From an uncultured Parabacteroides sp. (GTDB lineage Bacteria; Bacteroidota; Bacteroidia; Bacteroidales; Tannerellaceae), in NCBI GenBank assembly GCA_900770835.1, contig CAAGLQ010000003.1, positions 1 to 15,337 of the forward strand: a stretch of 15,337 nt of DNA, given 5' to 3'. The translations under genes were made by a program, and so were the position numbers. The notes under the pieces are model-generated. The model was not told the DNA's origin and ran no database searches. It worked only from the letters and a program-made list of their open reading frames with translations. Positions 1-8,800 of this stretch are shown piece after piece (the first letter of the stretch is position 1; every line of letters starts with the position of its first letter).

Positions 1-1103
1 AAGAAACCATCCCAGATAAAAGCGGCGAAGCCACAGAGGGGAACTGCCATTGCCCAAGGAGCGTAGTCAACCGTAACGGCCAATACCGCTTGATCGTTGG
101 TTAATAAGCCTAAAAAGTGCTGTCCACCAAATGTGTAGAGTAGAGTGAAGCCAATTGCCAACGCTACTCCCCATGCGAAGAGCAGCCGTACGCACCGTTG
201 CAATCCTTGTGCATTCTGAGCACCGATGAAGCGACCGCCCAAAGCCTCTCCGGCATAGGCAAAACCATCCATAAAGTAGGAGAAGAGCGTGAAAAGCTGC
301 ATCAAGAGGGTGTTGACCGCTAAGATCACCTCGCCTTGACGTGCCCCGGCGGAGGTAAAGAAGGTGGTTACACCCACCAAGCAGAGTGTACGCAGGAAAA
401 TGTCTCGATTGATGGCAAAAAACCGACGCATGGCTGCGGCTTGCCAAAACGATTTCCCTTGCTGATGCTTGCGTAAACGGCCATAGTAACGCAGCCACAA
501 TCCCAAGCCCAGCAGGAAGCCGATGTATTGCGCCAACAGAGTGCCCAAGGCCACACCCTCTATCTTCATGTGTAGCAGGAAGACGAAACAAAGGCTACTG
601 ACGATATTGACGATGTTCTGTACGATGGCGATCAGCATCGGCAGGCGCGTGTTTTGCATCCCTATGAACCAACCCGATAGCGCGTAAAGCCCCAACACCG
701 CCGGTGCGCCCCAGACGCAAATGTGGAAATAGCGTGCGGCTCCCGCTTTCACCTCCTCAGTAGCCTCTGTCCACCTAAAGGCCCCTTGCAGAATCGGTTC
801 TTGCAGCAGAATCATCACAAGTGCAATGCCTGAGCCGATCGCCAAGGCCCGTTCCCATACGAGCAGCACCTCTTGCAGGTCTCTCCGTCCGTACGCCTGT
901 GCGGTCATGCCGCTGGTACCCATGCGCAGAAAGGCGAAGAGCCAATAGATCATACTGAATAACATACCACCAACAGCAATCGCACCGATATAGGCAGTCG
1001 CTCCTAAATGACCCACAATGGCTACATCCACCAAACCCAACAGAGGAACGGTGATATTGGAGACGATGGAGGGAGTGGCTATCTGAAGTATCTTTCTGTT
1101 CAT
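1..1103 (-). CDS. MATE family efflux transporter, DinF-like (C-terminus beyond window)
   Basis: Integral membrane antiporter of the multidrug and toxic compound extrusion family, expected to export cationic compounds or drugs across the inner membrane using a Na+ or H+ gradient. I translated the minus strand codon by codon from the ATG at 1103-1101 and found no stop to the window edge, giving about 367 residues; family members are usually about 440, so the last part is missing. The N-terminus reads MNRKILQIATPSIVSNITVP followed by a segment with VDVAIVGHLG, typical of MATE helix 1, and near residues 275-295 there is a segment with YFMDGFAYAGEALGGRFIG, typical of the DinF branch. Many hydrophobic segments alternate with short basic loops. 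The gene stands alone, divergent from nothing recognisable; a structured leader lies upstream. Family assignment is firm; the substrate is unknown. Confidence 0.9.
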   Translation of the reverse strand, partial: MNRKILQIATPSIVSNITVPLLGLVDVAIVGHLGATAYIGAIAVGGMLFSMIYWLFAFLRMGTSGMTAQAYGRRDLQEVLLVWERALAIGSGIALVMILLQEPILQGAFRWTEATEEVKAGAARYFHICVWGAPAVLGLYALSGWFIGMQNTRLPMLIAIVQNIVNIVSSLCFVFLLHMKIEGVALGTLLAQYIGFLLGLGLWLRYYGRLRKHQQGKSFWQAAAMRRFFAINRDIFLRTLCLVGVTTFFTSAGARQGEVILAVNTLLMQLFTLFSYFMDGFAYAGEALGGRFIGAQNAQGLQRCVRLLFAWGVALAIGFTLLYTFGGQHFLGLLTNDQAVLAVTVDYAPWAMAVPLCGFAAFIWDGF

Positions 1104-1129
1104 CGTAAATATACATGCTATAAAAATGA

Positions 1130-1157
1130 AGACCGCCGGATTCACATCCAACGGTCT
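1130..1157 (-). promoter_or_regulatory. Leader hairpin upstream of the MATE gene, attenuator-like
   Basis: Read on the minus strand, the RNA forms an 11-bp stem (AGACCGUUGGA with UCCGGCGGUCU) closed by the loop UGUGAA. Two of the pairs are U-G wobbles, so the stem is complete only in minus-strand RNA; the plus-strand transcript would have two C-A mismatches there. It is followed by a U-rich stretch (UCAUUUUUA) and ends about 27 bases before the MATE start codon. That placement fits a 5' UTR attenuator or translation-control hairpin. No ligand or known riboswitch class is recognised. Confidence 0.45.
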
Positions 1158-1304
1158 CCTACACTAACCCTTAACTTTAACCAATGAAAAACAATAATCT
1201 ACTGCTTTTTTCTCTTTGGAAATCGCTTTGCGTTTTGCAAAGAGATCAACTACTCACTCACCTTTTTGGCCTCATGCCAACTGATGCCGCTTTCATTGAC
1301 ATCG

Positions 1305-1312
1305 CAAATGTA
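1305..1312 (-). promoter_or_regulatory. Possible Bacteroidetes -7 box for the MATE gene
   Basis: The minus strand reads TACATTTG, an exact match to the Bacteroidetes -7 consensus TAnnTTTG. It would start a transcript about 195 bases upstream of the MATE start codon, so that the leader includes the hairpin at 1130-1157. I see no good TTTG -33 box at the expected distance, so this is only a candidate. Confidence 0.3.
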
Positions 1313-1424
1313 ATAACTATTTTTTTTGCATACATTCTTTTACTATGAAATGTTTATGAATTAACCTTATTTAATAAGCGGAGTTGTCGTTTTGAAAGAT
1401 TTGTTCGTCTGCGAAAGAAGCTAA

Positions 1425-1555
1425 GTTCTTCGGCAACGAACCACAGTTCTTCCGGCAACGAACTCCAGTTCTTCCGGTAACGAACCACAGTTTTTTCAGC
1501 GACGAACCACAGTTCTTTCAGCAACGAACTCCAATCCGTCCGGCGACGAACGGTG
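1425..1555. repeat. Tandem repeat, six units of about 22 bp
   Basis: Units lie at 1425-1445 (21 bp), 1446-1467, 1468-1489, 1490-1511, 1512-1533 and 1534-1555 (the last is degenerate). The core of each unit is close to GTTCTTCCGGCAACGAAC followed by CCACA or TCCA. Each core starts with GTTC and ends with GAAC. Variation is concentrated at a few positions (CCGG or CAGC; CAACG, TAACG or CGACG; CCACA or TCCA). Units are directly joined without spacers. The array sits between the 3' end of the DUF6078 gene and the MATE leader. Because 22 is not a multiple of 3 and nothing else supports translation, it is treated as non-coding. Confidence 0.85.
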
Positions 1556-1586
1556 CGCATAGAAGAAAGGATAGTGAAGCGATTGT

Positions 1587-2015
1587 TTAATAAGACCAGT
1601 CTATTCGCTCTTCGTAGCGGGAAAACTGCAACTGTCGAGCGACACCCGCTGTGCGAGCTGCCCGTAGCACAAGCTCTTGTTCATTGGGCGATAGCGGTTT
1701 GTCTCCTCGGCGGCGATCATAGAAAGCCGTGCGTCCATAATGATCACGCAGTATAGCGTAGAATTTGTCATACTGTTTGGGGAGCATCTCTTCTTGGAAG
1801 TGAGCGAAGCCATAGGCATAGCGCACAGGTGCGGAGCTCCGATAGAACGGGCAGGAGTCGCCCGGTTCGCAGAAGTCCGGGTTGATTAGTTGTAGATTGG
1901 GCTCTTGTTTGCGTAGGGGAGCATACGCTATTTGATGCAAACAATGGGAAGCCCTCGGGCAATCCGCTTTCTCGCAGATGGGATAACTGGAAGGAATGTC
2001 TGTAATTTGTGTCAT
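1587..2015 (-). CDS. DUF6078 family protein
   Basis: Small 142-residue protein of unknown function, of a family I know only from Bacteroidales. The N-terminal third carries five cysteines at residues 14, 19, 25, 49 and 55 (CEKADCPRASHC and FCEPGDSCPFYR), which could bind a metal ion or iron-sulphur cluster; this is inference. The C-terminal part has the family-like run with FQEEMLPKQYDKF, then YGRTAFYDRRRGDKPLSPNE, and ends in QFSRYEERIDWSY. The length is normal for the family, so the gene looks intact. The ATG at 2015 gives the full cysteine region, and no Shine-Dalgarno is seen, as is common in this phylum. It is a single-gene unit with the restriction-like operon divergent from it across a 528-base gap. 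No function should be assigned. Confidence 0.75.
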   Translation of the reverse strand: MTQITDIPSSYPICEKADCPRASHCLHQIAYAPLRKQEPNLQLINPDFCEPGDSCPFYRSSAPVRYAYGFAHFQEEMLPKQYDKFYAILRDHYGRTAFYDRRRGDKPLSPNEQELVLRAARTAGVARQLQFSRYEERIDWSY

Positions 2016-2291
2016 AGTCGTTTGAATTTGTAGCGAAGGTACGTATTTTTTTGCCCGTCTCGATAATTTCAGCTACTTTTACATCGTCTTTTGTGGCGGA
2101 AAGCTTTGGCCGGAGGCTGCGGGAGGCAAAGGCGAGGATCGCAGGTCGATCCGTAGCCATTGACATTTGGATAGAAAGGCGTTCACTGACGCTTTGGTTT
2201 TTGCGGTTTGAAACTTCGAACACTTCATAACGTAGTCAAAAATCAAGTGGAGGTCGATGCCCCATTGTTTGGTATGGTTTAGCATCATGCC

Positions 2292-2339
2292 CGTAGTGTG
2301 TCTTGACGGTTAGGACGTAGTGTGTCTTTGCCGTCAGGA
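2292..2339. repeat. 24-bp direct repeat, two units
   Basis: Units at 2292-2315 and 2316-2339 both begin CGTAGTGTGTCTT and end in AGGA, differing at only a few positions. They are directly adjacent. A third, much weaker copy may start at 2340. The repeat is unlike the 22-bp family at 1425-1555. Confidence 0.65.
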
Positions 2340-2371
2340 TGCGCTTAGTGGGTCGTATCATAAGGTGGGGG

Positions 2372-2441
2372 TTGGCACTACTCGTTTCAACTACAAGGGC
2401 AAGTTCGAAGGCCTCAAACCGAGAAACGAGTGTAGTGCCAA
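2372..2441. repeat. Imperfect inverted repeat upstream of the restriction-like operon
   Basis: The left arm at 2372-2388 (TTGGCACTACTCGTTTC) pairs with the right arm at 2423-2441, which reads GAAACGAG, two extra bases, then TAGTGCCAA. That makes 17 paired bases with one 2-base bulge around a 34-base loop. The loop itself holds the palindromes TTCGAA and AGGCCT. It ends 102 bases before the helicase start codon. It may be an operator, an RNA leader structure or the footprint of a small mobile element; the sequence does not decide between these. Confidence 0.6.
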
Positions 2442-2529
2442 GCTCCACTTCTTTTTATCCGGGATAGACTTCGTAGAGATATACATTATTATATATATGT
2501 AAGTGTTGGTCATCGGGAGCTGCGACCGT

Positions 2530-2537
2530 AAGGAGGG
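2530..2537 (+). promoter_or_regulatory. Strong Shine-Dalgarno before the helicase gene
   Basis: The bases AAGGAGGG lie 6 bases upstream of the ATG at 2544. This is close to the perfect anti-16S complement, which is uncommon for Bacteroidota genes, and it fixes the start codon of the helicase. A 6-bp complement, CATCGG (2511-2516) with CCGATG (2541-2546), could pair across it and cover the start codon while leaving the site in the loop. Confidence 0.6.
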
Positions 2538-2543
2538 ATACCG

Positions 2544-5500
2544 ATGGACACACAGGCACTGAAGGAGAAGATTCATCCACACATCTTCACGAACAAAGGG
2601 GGGAACACTTTGATCCGTGAATTTGAAGGGATATTACAACATAATCCTCAAATCCGCAGATTAGATGCCATGGTTGGCTTTCTCCGTGCATCGGGCTATT
2701 TCTCTCTTCGTCCATTCTTTGACAACATTGAAAAAGTCCGCATCTTGATTGGCATGGATGTGGATAAGTATATTGCGCAGGCCGCACGACAAGGCAAGCT
2801 ATTCTTGGGTGCTGAAGAAGAGGTGAAAGCGGATACCTTACGAAAATTGCGTAAGGATATAGAGGCATCTTCTTACAAGAAGGAGATCGAAGAGGGAATG
2901 TATCAGCTGGTTCAAGACCTTTTGGATGGGAAGTTAGAACTTCGTGCCCACCCTTCCAAAAGAATCCATGCAAAACTCTACATTCTTTACCCTGACAATT
3001 TCAACCAATACACACCGGGTACGGCTATCACAGGTTCCAGTAATTTGTCCGGCAATGGATTGGGTATCTCGCAAGAGCATCAGTATGAGTTCAATGTAAA
3101 AATGGACAGGTATGATGACGTGCAATTCTCTAAAGATGAATTTGAGCAACTGTGGGAAGAGGCAAAGGGTTGTGAAATCACGGCAAAAGACGTGAAGACC
3201 ACTATTGAGCAAACTTACCTGAAAGGAGATGTTTCTCCATACGATCTCTACATCAAGATGCTTATGGAGTACTTCTCCGACCGTGTGTTGGAGACTGACA
3301 ATAATGACCCTTTCGATATGCCGGAAGGCTACACGAAGTATGACTATCAAATGGATGCTGTCGTTGAAGGGTATCAGAAACTCGTTCGCTATGATGGATT
3401 CTTTTTGGCAGATGTCGTGGGTCTCGGCAAAACCGTCATCGCAACGATGATTGCCAAGAAATTCTTGATTGAGAATGGTCGTGATCATACCAAGATACTT
3501 GTGGTCTATCCGCCAGCCGTCGAACAGAACTGGAAAGCGACATTCAAGGATTTCGGCATTGACAAATATGCTAACTTCATCACAAACGGTAGCCTGGGCA
3601 AAGTGCTTGACGAGGATAATTATAACTATTGGAACGCCGATGAATATGATCTTATTCTTGTGGATGAGGCTCATAAATTCCGTAGCCATACCACTGCGGC
3701 TTTTGAACAGTTGCAGGAGATTTGCAAGATGCCACGCATAGACAACGGTAACATCCCCGGCTACAAAAAGAAGGTGATGCTTATTTCTGCGACACCTATG
3801 AACAATACGCCAGCTGATTTATACAACGAGATTTTGCTCTTCCAAGATCCTCGTCATTGCACCATTGATGGGGTAGGGAATCTGACAGCCTTTTTCTCTC
3901 CACTTATCCGGGAGTTCAAGCGATTAAGAAACAATTCAGAGGTAGATGTTCGAGACTTCAAAAAACTTGCAGAGCGTGTGCGTGATAGGGTAATCAAGCC
4001 TTTGACCGTCAGACGTACACGAACGGACATTGAAAATGTGCCAAGATATAATAAGGATGTGATTGGATTCCCCAAGGTGGAACGCCCCAATGAAAGCCAG
4101 TATGAACTGAATGAGCATCTTGCCGATCTCTTTGAACAGGCGATGCAGACACTTGATAAACGGCTGACCTACGCCCGTTATCAGGCTATTGCCTATTTAA
4201 AGCCGGAGTCTGCGAACGGATTATATGACAATGCGGAGCTTATCAGTCGCAGCTTGGCGGGTATCCGAAAAAACGGACTTGTGAAGCGGCTGGAGAGCAG
4301 TTTCTATGCTTTCCAAGTGTCGCTCGACAATTTCCGTCAAGCCAACCAGAACATGATAGATATGTTTGAGCACAACAAGGTTTTCATCGCTCCCGACCTT
4401 GACATCAATCTGCTGTTGGAGGCTGGTTATACAGATGAGGAGATTGAAGAAAAGCTGAATGCCAAGGCTGAGGACAATCCGAAGAATGCTATTTTCGGAG
4501 CTGATGATTTTCGCCCGGAGTTTATTGAAATGCTGCGGCAAGACCAAAAGATATTGGAACAAATGGTAACCGACTGGAAAGACATTACCGATGCTGATGA
4601 TTCCAAGTTTGCTAAGTTCCAAGAGTTGCTTAAACATGAACTCTTCAAGACGGATCGCAATCCAGAGCAAAAGTTGGTTGTTTTCTCCGAATCGGTCGAT
4701 ACGGTGGAATACTTGCAACGACGCATCAACCGCCAGGATGTGCTTGTCATCTCTGCGAAGAACCGCAACCAACAATTCAAAACCATCCGTGAGAATTTCG
4801 ATGCCAATTACAAGCATAAACGAAATGATTACAACATCATCCTAACAACCGATGTGTTGGCCGAAGGTGTCAATTTGCACCGTTCTAACGTCATTGTCAA
4901 CTATGATACGCCGTGGAACTCCACGCGCTTGATGCAGCGCATCGGACGTGTGAATCGTATTGGTTCTGTATCAAAGCACATCTATAATTATGTGTTCTAT
5001 CCCTCCAGAGAGGGCAACAAGCAGATCAATTTGAATCAGATTGCCATAAGCAAGCTGCAAACCTTCCATAGCACGTTTGGAGAAGACAATCAGGTCTATT
5101 CCCAAGAAGAGATACTGGAGCGCAACCTCAGCAAACTGTTTGAAGTGGCAGCCAAAGAGCAGCAGAAAGATTTCAACAAGGAGATTCCTTTCTATGAAGA
5201 GTTGCGTGCGCTCTATCAGACCAACCGACCCGAATACAACCGTATAGCTAAACTATCACTTCGTAGCCGTACGGGTCGTGAGTCAAGGGTGGTGGAAGGT
5301 GTCACACTGTCGGGCGACACGCTGGTGTTCTTGAAGACGAACTTCCGCAAGGTGTTCTTCTTGGTGTCGGAGCATGCCGAGGCTGTTTCCGTGCTGGATG
5401 CCCTAAATTATTTCAAGGCAGTCAAAGATGAACCGCCTGTCTCCAGAATCGAGGATCATCACAAGCATGTGGAGATGGCTTTGAAGAAGTTCCGCATGAT

Positions 5501-5876
5501 GCAGGATGAGGAGATACAGGCTGAGGAGACATCCAGCGAGGATGGTGGCAATATGGGAGCACAGGTGAGCACAGCCATCAACCTGCTGACAAACTTCATG
5601 CGAGAGATTGACGACAATGAGCTGTATCTGGAGGTCGCGCAGCTGAAAGTGTTGGCAGAACGTGGTGTGATAACCTACATTGCCAAACGATTGCAGCGCA
5701 TCCAGAAAGACCTTCGTCGCACAAGTGGCAAGGCTCGTATGACCCACGATGAAGCCCTGGCGGAGATCATTGCCATGGCAAAGAAATATGCACCCTATTA
5801 TATGGCGGAAGAATCCTTGCTCAACGAGCAGGAGACCGATGCGGAGATTATTCTTTCGGAGAGTTTTCAATCATAA
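2544..5876 (+). CDS. PLD-nuclease / SNF2 helicase fusion, restriction subunit of an RM-like defence module
   Basis: A 1110-residue protein predicted to be a DNA translocase with a nuclease head. Residues 1 to about 230 form a phospholipase-D-like domain: H142-A-K144 in RIHAKLYIL followed by G164-S-S-N-L in TGSSNLSGNG, the half-site of the HKD family; such domains work as dimers and cut DNA without a metal. Residues about 260-830 are a SNF2-type helicase: Walker A DVVGLGKT at 290-297, Walker B VDEAH at 373-377, motif III SATP at 415-418, then TTDVLAEGVNL and motif VI QRIGRVNRIG at 798-807. About 280 mostly helical residues follow with no recognised fold. The methyltransferase gene starts 9 bases after the stop, so the two are one operon. 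All helicase motifs look intact. Best inference is the restriction arm of a two-gene system, similar to DISARM DrmD plus DrmC fused; the nuclease activity is not proven. It uses a strong ribosome binding site. Confidence 0.88.
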   Translation: MDTQALKEKIHPHIFTNKGGNTLIREFEGILQHNPQIRRLDAMVGFLRASGYFSLRPFFDNIEKVRILIGMDVDKYIAQAARQGKLFLGAEEEVKADTLRKLRKDIEASSYKKEIEEGMYQLVQDLLDGKLELRAHPSKRIHAKLYILYPDNFNQYTPGTAITGSSNLSGNGLGISQEHQYEFNVKMDRYDDVQFSKDEFEQLWEEAKGCEITAKDVKTTIEQTYLKGDVSPYDLYIKMLMEYFSDRVLETDNNDPFDMPEGYTKYDYQMDAVVEGYQKLVRYDGFFLADVVGLGKTVIATMIAKKFLIENGRDHTKILVVYPPAVEQNWKATFKDFGIDKYANFITNGSLGKVLDEDNYNYWNADEYDLILVDEAHKFRSHTTAAFEQLQEICKMPRIDNGNIPGYKKKVMLISATPMNNTPADLYNEILLFQDPRHCTIDGVGNLTAFFSPLIREFKRLRNNSEVDVRDFKKLAERVRDRVIKPLTVRRTRTDIENVPRYNKDVIGFPKVERPNESQYELNEHLADLFEQAMQTLDKRLTYARYQAIAYLKPESANGLYDNAELISRSLAGIRKNGLVKRLESSFYAFQVSLDNFRQANQNMIDMFEHNKVFIAPDLDINLLLEAGYTDEEIEEKLNAKAEDNPKNAIFGADDFRPEFIEMLRQDQKILEQMVTDWKDITDADDSKFAKFQELLKHELFKTDRNPEQKLVVFSESVDTVEYLQRRINRQDVLVISAKNRNQQFKTIRENFDANYKHKRNDYNIILTTDVLAEGVNLHRSNVIVNYDTPWNSTRLMQRIGRVNRIGSVSKHIYNYVFYPSREGNKQINLNQIAISKLQTFHSTFGEDNQVYSQEEILERNLSKLFEVAAKEQQKDFNKEIPFYEELRALYQTNRPEYNRIAKLSLRSRTGRESRVVEGVTLSGDTLVFLKTNFRKVFFLVSEHAEAVSVLDALNYFKAVKDEPPVSRIEDHHKHVEMALKKFRMMQDEEIQAEETSSEDGGNMGAQVSTAINLLTNFMREIDDNELYLEVAQLKVLAERGVITYIAKRLQRIQKDLRRTSGKARMTHDEALAEIIAMAKKYAPYYMAEESLLNEQETDAEIILSESFQS

Positions 5877-5885
5877 CAGAGCCCT

Positions 5886-8800
5886 ATGAACTACAAACAA
5901 GTCATTGAGTCCAGATACAATCGTGAAGCGTGGCAGCGACTCCTTCACGACATTTTCCTGAGTAAGGTCACTTTCTATAACCGCCCGGCTACGGTTCACG
6001 TCAGCAGTCGCATGGCAAAAGAAGCCTATAATCTCGGACGCATATCGCTTTCTGATGGAGAGTCTATTGCTATCTACGAAGTTGAACTGACCGATAAGGT
6101 GGACATTGAGCGCAACCGTCGGGGCATTCGCGACATGCTTACTTCTGACTGGCGCAATATGGGATATGCCGGAGCTTTCCTATTCTGCTACCGCAGGAAT
6201 GAGAGCGTGCTCCGCTTTTCGTATGTCAGCGAGACATGGGGATTCAACAAGCAGGGCAAGTATGAGAAGATCTCCACTGACACCAAGCGTTACACTTATC
6301 TGCTGGGTGAAGGACGTGGCTGCCGAACCGCTATTGAACAGTTCGGTATTTTGAAGAACAGCAAGCAGGCGCTGAGCGACATTACGGCTGCATTCTCTGT
6401 AGAGGCACTCACCAAGCAGTTCTATAAAGATCTGTTTGAGTGGTATCAGTGGGCGATTGATGAAAACTCCAACGTTACTTTCCCCAACTATGTCGCCACA
6501 GAAGAGGATGATAAGGATAACTTGGAAAAGAAGATTATCCGTATGATCACCCGCATTATGTTCGTCTGGTTTATCAAGCAGAAGGATTTGGTGCCCAATC
6601 ACATCTTTGATGTGGATTACCTTTCTACCATCTTGAAGGGCTTTGACCCTTATAGCACGGTCAATGGCAATTATTACAATGCCATCTTGCAGAATCTTTT
6701 CTTTGGCACCCTCAACCGTGCCATGCAAGATGAAGAAGGGAATACCCGCAAGTTCGCCACAGCCAGCAAACGTGACCTCAAAAACCTTTACCGATATGCC
6801 GAATTGTTCACCATCAGTGAGCAGGAAGTCATCCATCTGTTTGCTGAAGTGCCTTTCTTGAATGGTGGTCTGTTTGAATGCTTGGACAAAACACGCTATA
6901 TCGACGGTGTTGAGCAATGTTACAATTTCGATGGATTCAGTCGTAATGATGCTCGTTTTTCCGATGGACGTTATAAGCATCGTGCTGTGGTTCCCAATAA
7001 TCTCTTCTTTGATCCAGAGAAGGGCTTGATTCCCATTTTGAGCCGCTATAACTTTACTATCGAAGAGAATTCTCCGGAAGAGCAGCAGGTGGCTCTCGAT
7101 CCTGAACTTTTGGGCAAAGTGTTTGAGAACTTGCTGGGTGCATATAACCCCGAAACGAAGGAAACCGCCCGTAATCAGAGCGGTTCGTTCTATACCCCAC
7201 GCGAGATCGTGAACTACATGGTGGATGAGAGCCTGATCTCCTATTTGGGAGACAATGACTTTGTGCGATCGCTGTTTCGAAAAGATTTTTCGTTCGACAA
7301 GACCATGACGGATGAATATCGCAAGATTATTAGCAAGCTGAAAGCTGTCAAAGTACTCGATCCTGCTTGTGGATCGGGTGCTTTCCCGATGGGTTTGCTG
7401 AATCGTATGGTCGATATCATTGAACGTCTGTCTCCCGAAGAACAGATTTATGACCTCAAACTCTTCATCATTGAAAACTGCATCTACGGTAGTGACATAC
7501 AAAGCATTGCTGCGCAAATCACGAAGCTGCGCTTCTTCATCTCGCTGATCTGCGATTGCGAGAAGGATGCTTCCAAACCCAACTTTGGTATTCCTACACT
7601 GCCCAACTTGGAGACGAAGTTTGTCTCTGCCAACTCACTCGTTGCAAAGAAAAAGAGATCCTCGCAAGGGAACCTGTTTGAAAACCCAGAGATTGAATCC
7701 ACCAAAGAAGAACTGCGGTCAATACGTCATAAGCATTTCATGGCTAAGTCGGCATCAGCCAAACATCGGTTGAGAGTGAAAGATCAAGAGTTGCGTGAGA
7801 AACTGGCGAGTCTGCTGTCTGACGATAACAATTTTGCTCCTGAGGAGGCGAAGCAGTTGGCTGCTTGGAATCCCTACGACCAGAATGCGGTCAGTCCATT
7901 CTTTGATTCGGAATGGATGTTTGGCGTGACCGATGGCTTTGATATTGTGATAGGCAATCCGCCATATATCCAGCTGCAAAACAACGGAGGCGAGCTGGCT
8001 AAGTTGTACGAGCATGGCGGCTATGCCACGTTTGCCCGTACGGGTGACATCTATTGTCTATTTTATGAGCGTGGATGGCAACTGCTCAAACAAGGAGGAC
8101 ATCTTTGTTATATCACTTCCAACAAATGGATGCGTGCCGGTTATGGAGAGAAGATGCGTGCATTCTTTGCCACTCAAACAAATCCCATGATGCTCATTGA
8201 CTTTGCGGGAGTAAAGATTTTTGAGAGTGCAACGGTTGATACCAACATTCTGCTGTTCTCGAAGTCGAGGAATCAACACAAGACGGTCTGTGCGGTAACG
8301 AATAAGCAGAACAAAGATAGTGTCAAGAATTTGAGCGATTTCGTGCAGCAACAGCATACGGTTTGTGACTTCTCTTCGTCCGACAGTTGGGTGATTCTTT
8401 CGCCTATTGAGCAGAGCATCAAGCGCAAGATTGAGGCAGTGGGTACTCCGCTGAAAGATTGGAATATCAGTATCTATCGTGGTGTACTGACAGGTTGTAA
8501 CGAAGCCTTCATTATATCCACAGAGAAACGCGATGAGATTCTTGCTAACTGCAAGGATAGTGACGAACGCCAAAGAACGGAGGAACTGATTCGACCGATT
8601 CTTCGCGGCAGAGATATAAAGAGGTATGGGTATGAGTGGGCAAATTTATACCTTATTGCTACATTCCCGGCTCGTCATTACGATATAGAAGATTATTCAT
8701 CGGTCAAGGATTACCTTCTTTCATTCGCAGAAGATAATCTTCGTAACGCTGGCTACGATTGGATTGCAGACTGCTATCTTGCAGACTTCTGCAAACAGAA

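Larger units (their letters stand above)
1104..1586. other. Intergenic region between MATE and DUF6078 genes
   Basis: No convincing gene. From left to right it holds the MATE leader with its hairpin, further short self-complementary segments at 1211-1218/1238-1245 and 1226-1231/1237-1242, a candidate promoter at 1305-1312, an AT-rich stretch near 1313-1380, and the 22-bp tandem repeat at 1425-1555. A 54-codon plus-strand frame at 1184-1348 lies across the MATE leader and is not supported. Confidence 0.6.
2016..2543. other. Non-coding region upstream of the helicase gene
   Basis: Several minus-strand frames of 60-150 codons overlap one another here, but none shows a recognisable domain and none is convincing. 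What can be seen is a 24-bp direct repeat at 2292-2339, a long imperfect inverted repeat at 2372-2441, an AT-rich stretch at 2478-2500 and a strong ribosome binding site just before 2544. An 8-bp inverted pair AAGTGGAG (2245-2252) and CTCCACTT (2443-2450) brackets the middle. I find no clear TAnnTTTG promoter on the plus strand; the start of the operon transcript is unresolved. Confidence 0.5.

Noticed and set aside
1184..1348. 54-codon plus-strand frame beginning MKNNNLLLFSLW and ending in a hydrophobic run
   Set aside because: It lies antisense to the MATE leader and its candidate promoter, has no ribosome site or homologue I recognise, and after the first residues does not resemble a signal peptide or known small protein.
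1425..1555. CRISPR array
   Set aside because: The units are joined directly without spacers, and no cas gene is present.
1354..1560. Minus-strand 68-codon frame through the 22-bp repeats, with recurring ELWFVAE
   Set aside because: The recurring peptide follows from the DNA repeat returning to frame every 66 bases; no start context or homology supports translation.
2079..2448. Minus-strand frames of 69-70 codons upstream of the helicase
   Set aside because: They overlap each other and repeat sequences, show no domain, and have low-complexity, atypical composition.
2934..3689. 251-codon minus-strand frame
   Set aside because: It is antisense to the PLD and helicase domains, whose motifs are all in the plus frame.
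6180..7517. 445-codon minus-strand frame
   Set aside because: Despite its length it is antisense to the methyltransferase region with clear family sequence, and its translation shows no domain.
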